DNA from: Siphonobacter curvatus
GTDB taxonomy: Bacteria; Bacteroidota; Bacteroidia; Cytophagales; Spirosomataceae
Assembly: GCF_002943425.1 (NCBI RefSeq)
Contig: NZ_PTRA01000002.1
Span: 124,090 to 188,089, forward strand
Direction of reading: 5' to 3'
Length of the DNA stretch: 64,000 nt
Made by a program: the position numbers and the translations under genes. The notes under the pieces were generated by a model. That model saw nothing but the letters and a program-made list of their open reading frames with translations. It made no database searches and was not told the DNA's origin. Positions 34,409-42,677 of this stretch are shown here, piece after piece (the stretch's first letter is position 1; every line of letters begins with the position of its first letter).

Positions 34409-35458
34409 ATGGCTATTACACGTTTACCCATCTGGCAACAATGGCTTATCCATGCCCTGGTCCTCTGGCTAGGAATGGAGCTGAGTGATGCTCTTTCTTA
34501 TCGCTATCAGGTGTACACGGAGGGGCCCTATCTCATCAATCCCGATGGCTCGCCGGTCACGGTCTGGCAACGTTTTATGAACCACAATTACACGCAGGGC
34601 TTGTGGGCAGTGCTGGCCGTAGGAACGTTACTGGTCGAACTTAACTACCACCTGATTTTCAGAAAGAAATCTATCTCCTTTTTTCTGATTAGTACCAGTT
34701 TGGGCTCGGTGGGTTTCAGTGTACTACTCACGTATTTCAAACAGTGGAAGTTTGGAGGAATGCCTAACCCGATCGGAGAACCCACTCTGGCCGTGGCAGC
34801 TTATAGCATTAGCTATGCGTTGTTGCGGCAGTACATCCAGCAGCGGGTGGATCAGACGCAACAGCAGATTCAGCTCACCCATGCCGAACTGCATGCCCTG
34901 AAAGCTCACATCAACCCTCACTTTTTCTTCAATACCCTGAATACCTTGTACGGAACGGCCTTACTCGAACAGGCGGAGCAGACGGCTCAAAGCATTGAAC
35001 AACTCGCCAGCATTATGCGATATACGGTTGACCGTTCGAGGAACGATCTGGTATCGGTTGCCGAAGAGCTAACGTTTATTAATGATTACGTGCAGCTACA
35101 AAAACTACGGCTGCCCGTACGGGAGAATATTCAGATTCAAACCGAGCTTATCTACGACGAAAAGCCCACTCAGATGGCCCCCTTGCTATTGCTCCCTTTG
35201 TTGGAAAATGCCTTTAAATACGGTATTCGCATGGATGAGCCCTGCTTTATCACCCTGCAATTGAGCATTCAGCAACAGGAGCTGGAATTGGCCATTGAAA
35301 ACAGCCTGTTTCCCCGGCGGAACGATCAGCCGAGCTTGGGTACCGGTTTAGCAAACACAAAAAAACGCCTGTCGCTTTTGTATCCGGATAAACATCAACT
35401 CAGCATTCAGTCTTTGGCGGATCGGTACTGCGTCCGCCTGCATCTTACTCTTCACTAA
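34409..35458 (+). CDS. LytS/YehU-family sensor histidine kinase
   Basis: 349 residues from ATG 34409; the frame extends to a TTG at 34349, but that codon belongs to the promoter. The first ~130 residues carry four hydrophobic segments (WLIHALVLWLGMEL, GLWAVLAVGTLLVELNYHLIF, SFFLISTSLGSVGFSVLLTYF, LAVAAYSISYALL). The His_kinase domain shows LKAHINPHFFFNTLNTLYG with the phosphorylated His, followed by ATPase residues LLLLPLLENAFKYGI and GTGLANTKKRLSLLYPD. It should phosphorylate the LytTR regulator two genes downstream. The gap to the TlpA-like gene is 13 bases. Confidence 0.9.
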   Translation: MAITRLPIWQQWLIHALVLWLGMELSDALSYRYQVYTEGPYLINPDGSPVTVWQRFMNHNYTQGLWAVLAVGTLLVELNYHLIFRKKSISFFLISTSLGSVGFSVLLTYFKQWKFGGMPNPIGEPTLAVAAYSISYALLRQYIQQRVDQTQQQIQLTHAELHALKAHINPHFFFNTLNTLYGTALLEQAEQTAQSIEQLASIMRYTVDRSRNDLVSVAEELTFINDYVQLQKLRLPVRENIQIQTELIYDEKPTQMAPLLLLPLLENAFKYGIRMDEPCFITLQLSIQQQELELAIENSLFPRRNDQPSLGTGLANTKKRLSLLYPDKHQLSIQSLADRYCVRLHLTLH

Positions 35459-35471
35459 TCTACTAGTTATT

Positions 35472-36935
35472 ATGCGATTATTTCTTGTTTTTGCACTCCT
35501 AGGTGTGCAGTTGAATGCTTATGCCCAGCTGAAACTTTCGGGCAAGCTGAGTCCAACCGTGAAAACGCTCACGTTTTATATACCCTTTGATTGCTGGGTG
35601 TACCGGGCCGATTCGCGAAAAGTGAGTCTGGACGCTCAGGGGAACTTTTCCGTTCAGCTACCCGTAACGACACCGCAAATCATTTTCATGGATTATGCCG
35701 ATCAACGCCTGTACCTCTACGCCGAACCCGGCAAGACCTTAATAATGCGGGCAGATCGCAGTAACATCCGATTCAGCGGAAGTCTGGCTAAAGAAAACCA
35801 GTTTCGCCAGCGACTAGGCTTGACGCATAATCGACTGGGGCGAACGACCTATAACGATTCACTGAGTAGCCCGGCTGCGATTCTGACGGATATTCAGCAA
35901 AGTCAAACCTGGGCCTTCGCTCAGCTTAAAACCCTTGCTTTCAAGCCGACGTCTGCTTTTTTAGAAATGACAACCGCCGACCTTACCTACTTTGCGGCCA
36001 GTAAAGTCTGGGACCTGATTTGGGAAAACGGCGTGTGGACATCCCGCAATAAATCCCAGTACGGTCAGCCGGAGTGGCGGGCTGTTCTCAAAAAAACCTA
36101 TCAATCCATACATCTGTCCGATGCAACGGCTTTACGCAGTTATCCCTACCAACAGGTGATTGCCTATTACTCCCGCTATCTCCAGCACCAGTGTGCCTCG
36201 AAAGAGGACTTTGCGACGCTGGCTGAGGAAATGTTTGAAAAGCCCTTTACAACGGTCAATCAGGAATTGCGTGAAAAGGGCGAGCGTTACTGGGAGTACA
36301 AAGCCATCAACTACGGCCTCAGCGGACCGTCGCTGGAACGGGCGATTGCCTCGTTCCTGACCCAGGGAATCAAGCATGGTGAGCTGGGTTACCAACGCGA
36401 GGCGTATGAGGACTTCATGCACCGCTTTCCCAAAAGCTCCTACCGACCGTATGTACAACAACTTATGAAACCCTACTGGGATAGTGTGTTACAAACCGAA
36501 CGGTCATATATACACGTACACCCTGCTTCCATACCTACACTGGATTCGTTGCTGGTAGCTCACCGGGGGAAGGTGGTCTATCTGGATCTGTGGGGAAGCT
36601 GGTGCGGTCCCTGTCGGGAGGAATTTACTTTCAATCAGGCTCTGAAAGAACACTTCAAGGGACAAGCCGTCGATTTCTTGTACGTAGCGGTTGAACATAC
36701 GACGAACCCTGAAAAAGGCTGGCGGGAGATGATTGCATTCTATCAGTTAACGGGTTATCATATCCTGGCGGGGAAAGCACTGGTGGATGATGTACAGCGG
36801 CACTATTCGCCGCAGAGTCATCTTCAGTTTCCATCGTATATCTTAGTCGACAAATCGGGTAAAATAGTGACCGTGCACGCAAAACGGCCCTCCGAAAAGG
36901 AAGCTCTGTATGAACAAATCCGGCAACTCTTGTGA
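35472..36935 (+). CDS. TlpA/ResA-like periplasmic thiol-disulfide oxidoreductase
   Basis: 487 residues; signal peptide ending about residue 19 (LNAYAQ). The N-terminal ~340 residues form a DUF4369-like and helical region; the C-terminal thioredoxin fold has VVYLDLWGSWCGPCREEF with the CGPC active site at Cys378 and Cys381, and the cis-Pro region QFPSYILVD. Such proteins reduce or isomerise disulfides in the periplasm, often feeding on membrane electron donors. It is placed between a LytS kinase and a LytTR regulator; its stop overlaps the regulator start (GTGA), so all three are translationally linked. This suggests that the two-component system senses or controls thiol redox state; that is inference. 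Confidence 0.88.
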   Translation: MRLFLVFALLGVQLNAYAQLKLSGKLSPTVKTLTFYIPFDCWVYRADSRKVSLDAQGNFSVQLPVTTPQIIFMDYADQRLYLYAEPGKTLIMRADRSNIRFSGSLAKENQFRQRLGLTHNRLGRTTYNDSLSSPAAILTDIQQSQTWAFAQLKTLAFKPTSAFLEMTTADLTYFAASKVWDLIWENGVWTSRNKSQYGQPEWRAVLKKTYQSIHLSDATALRSYPYQQVIAYYSRYLQHQCASKEDFATLAEEMFEKPFTTVNQELREKGERYWEYKAINYGLSGPSLERAIASFLTQGIKHGELGYQREAYEDFMHRFPKSSYRPYVQQLMKPYWDSVLQTERSYIHVHPASIPTLDSLLVAHRGKVVYLDLWGSWCGPCREEFTFNQALKEHFKGQAVDFLYVAVEHTTNPEKGWREMIAFYQLTGYHILAGKALVDDVQRHYSPQSHLQFPSYILVDKSGKIVTVHAKRPSEKEALYEQIRQLL

Positions 36936-37639
36936 AAAAAGATTCCGCTCCGCTCCGTTGCTTACTGATTGATGATGAACCCATGGGCCTGCACGTGCTG
37001 GAGTCGCACGCCCGACAGGTACCCTATGTACAGGTAGTTGCCAGCTTTGCCAGTGCTACGCAGGCCCTGGCTTTTTTACAGACGGAATCCGTGGATTTGC
37101 TATTTCTGGATATTCAGATGCCCGATTTATCCGGACTGGAAATGGCTCAGATCATTGGTTCATCCGTACCAATCATTTTCACGACGGCTTACGCAGAATA
37201 TGCGGTGAACGGTTTTGAGCTGGAAGCCCTCGATTATTTATTAAAGCCCATCCGTTTGAGCCGTTTCGTCCAAGCCTGCCAGCGGGCCATGGCCAAACGC
37301 TCGCAGCAACATTTACCAGAATGGGTAGCCTCTGATTCCCTGTTCGTGAAAACGGGTTACGACTGGGCACGCATCGACCGAGCAACCTTGCTGTACGTGG
37401 AGGCGGATGATAATTACCTGACGTTTCACGAACCCAGCCGCCGGACCTTAACCCGCATGAAACTGTCAGAAGCCATGGAGCGATTGCCCGCCGATCAGTT
37501 TATACGCATCCATAAGTCGTATATCGTCTCCCTGAGCAAAGTTGAGAAAATCGAACGGCATCAGGTCACCCTGACCACGGGTGCTGTTTTACCCTTGTCC
37601 GCTTTGTATCGGGATGAATTGCTGAATCGATTAACCTAA
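36932..37639 (+). CDS. LytTR-family response regulator
   Basis: 235 residues, start GTG 36932 overlapping the previous stop by four bases. Receiver domain 1-125: DDEP acidic pocket, phosphorylation site in LLFLDIQMPDLSG (first Asp), then TTAYAEYAVNGFELEALDYLLKPI with the conserved Lys. LytTR DNA-binding domain from about 135: FVKTGYDWARIDRATLLYVEADDNYLTFH and IRIHKSYIVSLSKVEKIERHQVTL. Cognate to the upstream LytS kinase. LytTR regulators bind paired direct repeats; none was evident before 34409 by eye. Confidence 0.92.
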   Translation: MKKDSAPLRCLLIDDEPMGLHVLESHARQVPYVQVVASFASATQALAFLQTESVDLLFLDIQMPDLSGLEMAQIIGSSVPIIFTTAYAEYAVNGFELEALDYLLKPIRLSRFVQACQRAMAKRSQQHLPEWVASDSLFVKTGYDWARIDRATLLYVEADDNYLTFHEPSRRTLTRMKLSEAMERLPADQFIRIHKSYIVSLSKVEKIERHQVTLTTGAVLPLSALYRDELLNRLT

Positions 37640-37762
37640 CCGCTATTTTTGCAACAAGAAGGGAGTCTACGCGTGCCGCGAAATGTCTATTCACCAAGAG
37701 TAGAATTCGCCAAACCAGCCGGTAGCTGGGTCGTGTAACGCCACCCTTAAACGCTTGTTGCC

Positions 37763-38092
37763 ATGCCTAACCTTTCTAAAACGACCCTGCTCGCCCTGTC
37801 TCTGGTAATTGCAGGAGGGATACTAATCATTTACTGCGTTAAAACCGCTACCTCCTTCTTTTTACCCTGTTTGGTAGCCATCCTGACGGCTTTTGGGCTG
37901 GGTATCCTGGAACCCCAGAAAGGCTGGAAGTTTGCCTTACTCGAAGTTGCCATTCTATGGGTAGGCTACTGGGTTTTTACCAATTTCCCTGAAAACGAGA
38001 CGCGTCAAAGTGTAGAGTTACTGGCCTTAGGCTTTTCAACGGTCATTGCCTTTGCCTGTTCAGCATTAATAGGGTTTGTTCGTAGGGCGTAA
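37763..38092 (+). CDS. Small integral membrane protein of unknown function
   Basis: 109 residues with about four hydrophobic segments (LLALSLVIAGGILIIYCV, FFLPCLVAILTAFGLGIL, FALLEVAILWVGYWVF, LLALGFSTVIAFACSALIGFV) and a positively charged RRA end. Not recognised. Lies 123 bases after the LytTR gene on the same strand. A hairpin with ACGAAAAA/TTTTTCGT arms (38112-38119, 38143-38150) follows 20 bases after the stop and probably ends the transcript. Confidence 0.6.
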   Translation: MPNLSKTTLLALSLVIAGGILIIYCVKTATSFFLPCLVAILTAFGLGILEPQKGWKFALLEVAILWVGYWVFTNFPENETRQSVELLALGFSTVIAFACSALIGFVRRA

Positions 38093-38160
38093 GGTTTAGC
38101 TTTTCAGCTGTACGAAAAAAAGGATATCTAATAATAGATCAGTTTTTCGTCCCTTAAATG

Positions 38161-38336
38161 CGGCTGGTGATTTAGTCCATATACATTCCATGTCGGCACG
38201 CCCACCGCTCTTTTCATCCTGCTTCAGGCCACCATGGAATGGAAGGCGGCTTGAGCCCGGCATGCAATGCTGATATGCTACTAGCCAGCCGTGCCAACAG
38301 GACCAAACTCGATCTAGGTGAATAACGAAGCTCTAA
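38161..38336 (+). repeat. Dispersed intergenic repeat, copy A (internally deleted)
   Basis: Starts with CGGCTGGTGATTTAGTCC and shares with copy B the block CCATGYCGGCACGCCCACCGCTCTTTTCAT, in pieces 38189-38216, then GCCACCATGGAATGG, and the terminus ACAGGACCAAAC...ATCTAGGTGAATAACGAA (38298-38329). Copy B has an extra 20 bases bounded by GCCACC direct repeats and about 60 more bases in the central stem. Non-coding, between a small membrane-protein gene and an AraC gene facing it. The other parts of the 360-base gap hold only the hairpin noted for the upstream gene. Confidence 0.75.
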
Positions 38337-38452
38337 AAGAACTAAGTTTTCGATGGGAAGGTAGTCTACGAAGGCATGAAGGGCCAGCTAGCCGTCTCTA
38401 ATGAACGAAACTCAATTTCGTTTAAAGCAACCTAAATTAACAATCAATAACG

Positions 38453-39361
38453 TTAGTTAAAACATTGCCTAAACTCCAACGGACTCTGCTTCGTCTTGGT
38501 TTTGAAGAGTTTGCTGAACGATTGTGAATGCTCGAAGCCTAATTCGTACGCGATTTCACTGACCGACAAATCCGTGGTGGAGAGCATCTCTTTCGCTTTT
38601 TCAATGAGCTTGTGGTGAATGTGTTGTTGGGTAGTTTGTCCGGTGTGCTGCTTCAGTAAACTGCTGAGGTATTTGGTGGACATGTGCAGAGTATCGGCGA
38701 TGTCCTGCACCTTGGGTAAGCCCTTCAACAAGAGATCTTCCTGATTAAAATAATCCGTCAGTACCTGCTCCAGCCGATCCAGTACCTTGCTGTTGGTGAT
38801 TTTCCGGGTGATGAACTGTCGCTCGTAGAAGCGTTGAGCGTACGTGAAGAGGAGTTCCAGCTGGGCAACAATCACATCCTGGCTAAACTTATCGATCGAT
38901 GAATGGTACTCTTGCTTGATATGGTCAACGATGCTGTTGATCAGGGTTTCCTCTTTGTCGGAGAGAAACAGGGCTTCATGAGCCGAGTACCCAAAAAACT
39001 CGTATTGCCTGATTTTCTTAGCTAGGGGCGTGTTCCATAGAAAGTCGGGATGGATAAATAACATCCAGCCTTCCAGCCGGTGGGCACTGTCACTTGCGTC
39101 ACCGCGTAAAATCTGTCCCGGAGCCGTGAATCCCATGATTCCCTCGTCGAAATCATACTGTTGCTGTCCGTAGAATAGCGTATCGCAACCTCTTTTCAGG
39201 GAAATGGTATAAAAGTCGAATACGACCGCGGTAACGCCTGCGTCTCTCGTCAATTCGGACACATCCACCACGCTAATGAGCGGATGATGCGGTTTGGGAA
39301 GTTTCGCGAGCCGATGCCCTTCGGTAATGGACTTAATACGGAGTGGCGTTTTGGTTTCCAT
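38453..39361 (-). CDS. AraC-family transcriptional regulator
   Basis: 302 residues. N-terminal cupin-like sensing domain ~1-170 (FDFYTISLKRGCDTLFYGQQQYDF, IMGFTAPGQILRG), C-terminal double HTH ~205-300: VQDIADTLHMSTKYLSSLLKQHTG and SVSEIAYELGFEHSQSFSKLFKTKTKQSPLEFR. It is the third gene of a minus-strand run SDR, DoxX-like, AraC with gaps of 4 and 54 bases, so it probably regulates its own operon. This SDR-AraC pairing is frequent in Bacteroidetes. Confidence 0.9.
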   Translation of the reverse strand: METKTPLRIKSITEGHRLAKLPKPHHPLISVVDVSELTRDAGVTAVVFDFYTISLKRGCDTLFYGQQQYDFDEGIMGFTAPGQILRGDASDSAHRLEGWMLFIHPDFLWNTPLAKKIRQYEFFGYSAHEALFLSDKEETLINSIVDHIKQEYHSSIDKFSQDVIVAQLELLFTYAQRFYERQFITRKITNSKVLDRLEQVLTDYFNQEDLLLKGLPKVQDIADTLHMSTKYLSSLLKQHTGQTTQQHIHHKLIEKAKEMLSTTDLSVSEIAYELGFEHSQSFSKLFKTKTKQSPLEFRQCFN

Positions 39362-39415
39362 GTGGGTAAGTTAGTTATTCTTCCGAAAGGATAGTATCTG
39401 GCAGGCAGTATTCAC

Positions 39416-39760
39416 CTACCCTTTGAAGGGATATTTCAACCAAATCAATAATAAGGGCAAGGCAAGAAAAGGAATTTCCATCAAAGCGATGCTACTGTTC
39501 CCCGCCCGTAACGACAGGGCCATGATCAGAACAATTGTAACCGCATTCAGCACATTGGCCACGAAAAAGGTCTGCGGGAAAAACAGCAGGACCCCCACGG
39601 CGATCGACCATACGCCCATGTAGGGCATAATGGTTTTGGAGAGCCCAAGGGCCGACAACATTTTTGCCTGTTCCGCGTTAGCGGGCTGGAAGGCGTCCCA
39701 GCCGTGTTTAATACTCAGAAAGGCCGAGATCAACAGGAGTACGATAGCTACAATTTTCAT
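39416..39760 (-). CDS. DoxX-like small membrane protein
   Basis: 114 residues with four hydrophobic segments: MKIVAIVLLLISAFLS, GVWSIAVGVLLFF, NAVTIVLIMALSL and IPFLALPLLLIWL. The helix pattern with KHGWDAF after the first helix and PYMGVWSIAVG resembles DoxX/DUF6041-like proteins, a loosely defined family of quinone-associated or unknown membrane proteins. It begins 4 bases after the SDR stop and is followed by the AraC gene, so it belongs to that operon. No reaction can be assigned. Confidence 0.7.
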   Translation of the reverse strand: MKIVAIVLLLISAFLSIKHGWDAFQPANAEQAKMLSALGLSKTIMPYMGVWSIAVGVLLFFPQTFFVANVLNAVTIVLIMALSLRAGNSSIALMEIPFLALPLLLIWLKYPFKG

Positions 39761-39764
39761 GGAT

Positions 39765-40619
39765 TTACTGGAAAGATTCGAGGTAATGAATGGTGATTAG
39801 ACGGTTAGATGCATATGCCAGGGGCCAACATGATTCGACTTTACTTCGTACCATACATCGTAGACGCCCTATTTTACCCGCCTGCGAAAGCATTAACTTA
39901 GGAGCCACTCGGCTCATCACCCGCATCAATCCAGCTAGACCGGGGTAAATTTCATCCTTGTCGTTTTTCATGCCCTGGATGGCCGCGTCGACAATTTTTT
40001 CGGGAGCCATTAGGGTTTTGGCGTTGAATCCATCTTCCTCAATGAATTTGTCATTCAGGGGCGTCGAACTTCCGGGAGCTACCAGTTCAATGACTTTAAT
40101 GCTCGTTTTTATGAGCTGTACGCGTAAGGCCTGCGTATACGCCCGCAGTCCGGATTTGCTGGCACTGTAAATGGGGGAGATGGGGAAGGGCATGAACGCG
40201 ATACCCGAGGTCACATTCAGAATTACTGCCTTAGGTTTTGTTTTCAGATGCGGCAGAAACTGCTGTACCATGCGAATCGGTCCCATCAGGTTGATTTCCA
40301 CTTCACGGGTAATGTCCGAAAGCTCGTGGGGCTGATTCAGGCTGAGTTTACGCATTTCACCGGCATTATTGATGATCATGTTCAAGGCAGGAAATTGTCG
40401 GGTCACCTGATCATACAGGGCTACAATGTCTTCCGCTTTACTTACATCGCTTTGGATGGTATGTACTGCCGGAAGTTGTTGCTGGGTTTCCTGTAGTTTT
40501 TGTGTATTTCTTCCCGTAATAATCACGGTATTACCCAGAGCCAGAAGTCGGGAAGCGAATTCAAGTCCAAATCCGCTGGTGCCGCCGGTAATCAGGATGG
40601 TGTTGTTATGCAAGTCCAT
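39765..40619 (-). CDS. Short-chain dehydrogenase/reductase, DltE-like
   Basis: 284 residues. Classic SDR: ITGGTSGFGLEFASRL (residues 10-25), IINNAGEM, catalytic Ser in LNVTSGIAFM and YSASKSGLRAYTQAL with Tyr and Lys. It reduces or oxidises a hydroxyl/carbonyl with NAD(P). DltE-like members normally end near 245-250 residues, soon after an APKLML-type helix. Here the frame continues about 38 residues past it (AGKIGRLRCMVRSKVESCWPL...) with composition unlike the rest; a neighbouring frame stops within a few codons of that point. A one-base indel that extended the C-terminus is plausible. First gene of the SDR-DoxX-AraC operon. Confidence 0.85.
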   Translation of the reverse strand: MDLHNNTILITGGTSGFGLEFASRLLALGNTVIITGRNTQKLQETQQQLPAVHTIQSDVSKAEDIVALYDQVTRQFPALNMIINNAGEMRKLSLNQPHELSDITREVEINLMGPIRMVQQFLPHLKTKPKAVILNVTSGIAFMPFPISPIYSASKSGLRAYTQALRVQLIKTSIKVIELVAPGSSTPLNDKFIEEDGFNAKTLMAPEKIVDAAIQGMKNDKDEIYPGLAGLMRVMSRVAPKLMLSQAGKIGRLRCMVRSKVESCWPLAYASNRLITIHYLESFQ

Positions 40620-40935
40620 ATTCTTTCCGTTTTGTTTCTACAAAGATCAGTCACGATTCCTAAAACACTTGTAGTCGATTGTCGCAAGGATGTAGCCAGA
40701 AGGGAAGATTCGACACGAAAGGGGTAGGAGGTTTTGCGTATTCCGCGAGCTTAATACGGTACTTATGGGCTTTTCATGCGTGTAAGAACGAGTGATTGCC
40801 TTACTTTAGAGTCGTGTATGGCATGGAAACGAGCAGTACACGGGGACTTCTCAAGTCGATTCTCAGGAAACGAAGAAGTACCCACGCATTCCGCCCTTTC
40901 GATTCCGCCACTATTCTACTCTAAAACCTAGTTGA
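40620..40935. other. Non-coding gap between divergent SDR and GH32 genes
   Basis: It should hold both promoters. I see no exact TAnnTTTG with a well-placed TTG on either strand and no strong hairpin. Confidence 0.4.
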
Positions 40936-42579
40936 ATGACCGCAGCCGTAAAATGGATTACGCTGAGCCTGACGGGCTTAAGCTTGACTCTCCACGCCCA
41001 GACTCGCTCGCTGAAAATTACCAAACGCTACCTGAATCTGCCCGTAGCCCAGTCCCAGCACCGGGGAACCATGGCGTTGGTGACGCCACAGCAGACGGAA
41101 CAGTCCTTTAAAATACGGCTGGCTCCGGGTAAACCCGATTACTGGGTCTTCTATGATGTCTCCGCCTGGCAGGGCAAAACCCTTACCCTTCGTTACGACG
41201 GCAGTCCCGAAGGATTAAACCAGATTTACCAGGATGATCGCCTAGCGGGTCAGGATTCCCTGTATCACGAAAAAAACCGGCCGCAATACCACTTTACCAG
41301 CCGCCGGGGCTGGATCAACGACCCAAACGGGATGATTTTTTATGAGGGCGAATACCACCTGTTCTACCAGCATAATCCTTTCGAACGCGAATGGGAAAAC
41401 ATGTCCTGGGGTCATGCCGTAAGCAAAGACATGGTTCACTGGGAGGAACTGCCCACGGCCCTGTCACCCGATCGGATGGGAACTATGTTTTCCGGCTCAA
41501 CGGTGATTGATTACGAAAATACGGCGGGTTTTAACCGGGGGAGTGTACCGGCGATGGTTGCTTTTTTCACGGTGGATAGTCCGGAAAAGCAGGTACAGTG
41601 CATGGCTTATAGTCTGGATAAAGGACGTACGTGGACCAAATACGACCAGAACCCGCTGATCGACTCCAAAGCGAAATGGGAGAGTAAGGATACCCGTGAC
41701 CCTCGGGTGTTCTGGTACCAACCGGGTCGGCACTGGGTGATGGTATTGAATGAGCGGGACGGCCATTCGATTTATACCTCGAAAAACATGAAGCAATGGA
41801 CGTACGAAAGTCACATTACCGGCTTTTGGGAGTGCCCGGACCTGTTCGAACTTCCCATCGATGGTGATCCAAATAAAACCAAATGGGTAATGTACGGAGC
41901 CTCCACCACGTACATGATTGGCGATTTCGACGGGAAAAAATTCACGCCGGAGTCGGGTAAACACTCGTATACGCACGGGACCATCTACGCCGCTCAGACG
42001 TTTACGAATATGCCCGAAAAGGACCCTCGCCGGATTCAGATTGGCTGGGGGCGGGTACAGCAGCCGGGGATGCCCTTCAATGGCATGATGCTACTGCCCA
42101 CTGAGCTACGGCTTCGTACGACCAAAAACGGTCCCCGCCTCTTTAGTCTACCCGTCAAAGAAACGGAACAACTGTTTACACCAGCGGGTCAATGGACCTC
42201 ACTACGGGTCGAGGAAGCCCGGGAGAAACTCAAATCGGTGGACGTACAGGATGCGTTTCGACTCAAAACTACGCTCAAACTTTCCCACGCGACGGACGCA
42301 GGTATTTCGCTTTTTGGTCAGCGAATCCTCAATTATGATTTGAATTTCAATCAGTTGAATGGAGCCTTCTATTCGCCAGAGGATATGACAAGCATGGAAA
42401 TTACCGCAGATATCTTCGTGGACCGAACCTCAGTAGAGGTGTTTGTGGATGGCGGTCGGTATTCCTTTTCGCTGGAACGGAAACCCGTACCGGGCAATCA
42501 GGAAGGGCTCCAGTTCTGGGGCAATCGGATTGAGGTGAAAGACCTTCAGGTATACAAAGTGAAGTCGATTTGGAAGTAA
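40936..42579 (+). CDS. GH32 fructan hydrolase (levanase/inulinase-like)
   Basis: 547 residues, signal peptide ending about residue 21 (LHAQT). Unusual extra N-terminal ~100 residues before the catalytic domain. Five-bladed propeller with the GH32 triad: nucleophile in RGWINDPNGM (about 122-131), stabiliser in TRDPRVFWY (about 253), acid/base in FWECPDLFEL (about 297). C-terminal beta-sandwich with ITADIFVDRTSVEVFVDGGRYSFS. It cleaves beta-fructosidic bonds of levan, inulin or sucrose. No fructan transporter of clear identity or fructokinase is adjacent; the SusCD pair converging on it may be unrelated. Exo or endo action cannot be told. Confidence 0.93.
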   Translation: MTAAVKWITLSLTGLSLTLHAQTRSLKITKRYLNLPVAQSQHRGTMALVTPQQTEQSFKIRLAPGKPDYWVFYDVSAWQGKTLTLRYDGSPEGLNQIYQDDRLAGQDSLYHEKNRPQYHFTSRRGWINDPNGMIFYEGEYHLFYQHNPFEREWENMSWGHAVSKDMVHWEELPTALSPDRMGTMFSGSTVIDYENTAGFNRGSVPAMVAFFTVDSPEKQVQCMAYSLDKGRTWTKYDQNPLIDSKAKWESKDTRDPRVFWYQPGRHWVMVLNERDGHSIYTSKNMKQWTYESHITGFWECPDLFELPIDGDPNKTKWVMYGASTTYMIGDFDGKKFTPESGKHSYTHGTIYAAQTFTNMPEKDPRRIQIGWGRVQQPGMPFNGMMLLPTELRLRTTKNGPRLFSLPVKETEQLFTPAGQWTSLRVEEAREKLKSVDVQDAFRLKTTLKLSHATDAGISLFGQRILNYDLNFNQLNGAFYSPEDMTSMEITADIFVDRTSVEVFVDGGRYSFSLERKPVPGNQEGLQFWGNRIEVKDLQVYKVKSIWK

Positions 42580-42618
42580 GGTTGGAAGTAAGGGTAGTTG
42601 GGTAGATATAAAAACAAA

Positions 42619-42655
42619 GGTGCAGAAACGAACCACCTCCGTTCATTTCTGCACC
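42619..42655. terminator. Bidirectional terminator between GH32 and SusD genes
   Basis: GGTGCAGAAA-c-GAAC paired with GTTC-a-TTTCTGCACC, 7-nt loop, 14 pairs. On the minus strand it is followed by TTTGTTTTTATAT, so it mainly ends the SusD transcript. Confidence 0.85.
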
Positions 42656-42677
42656 CGTTCGAAAATCCAACCAAGTA

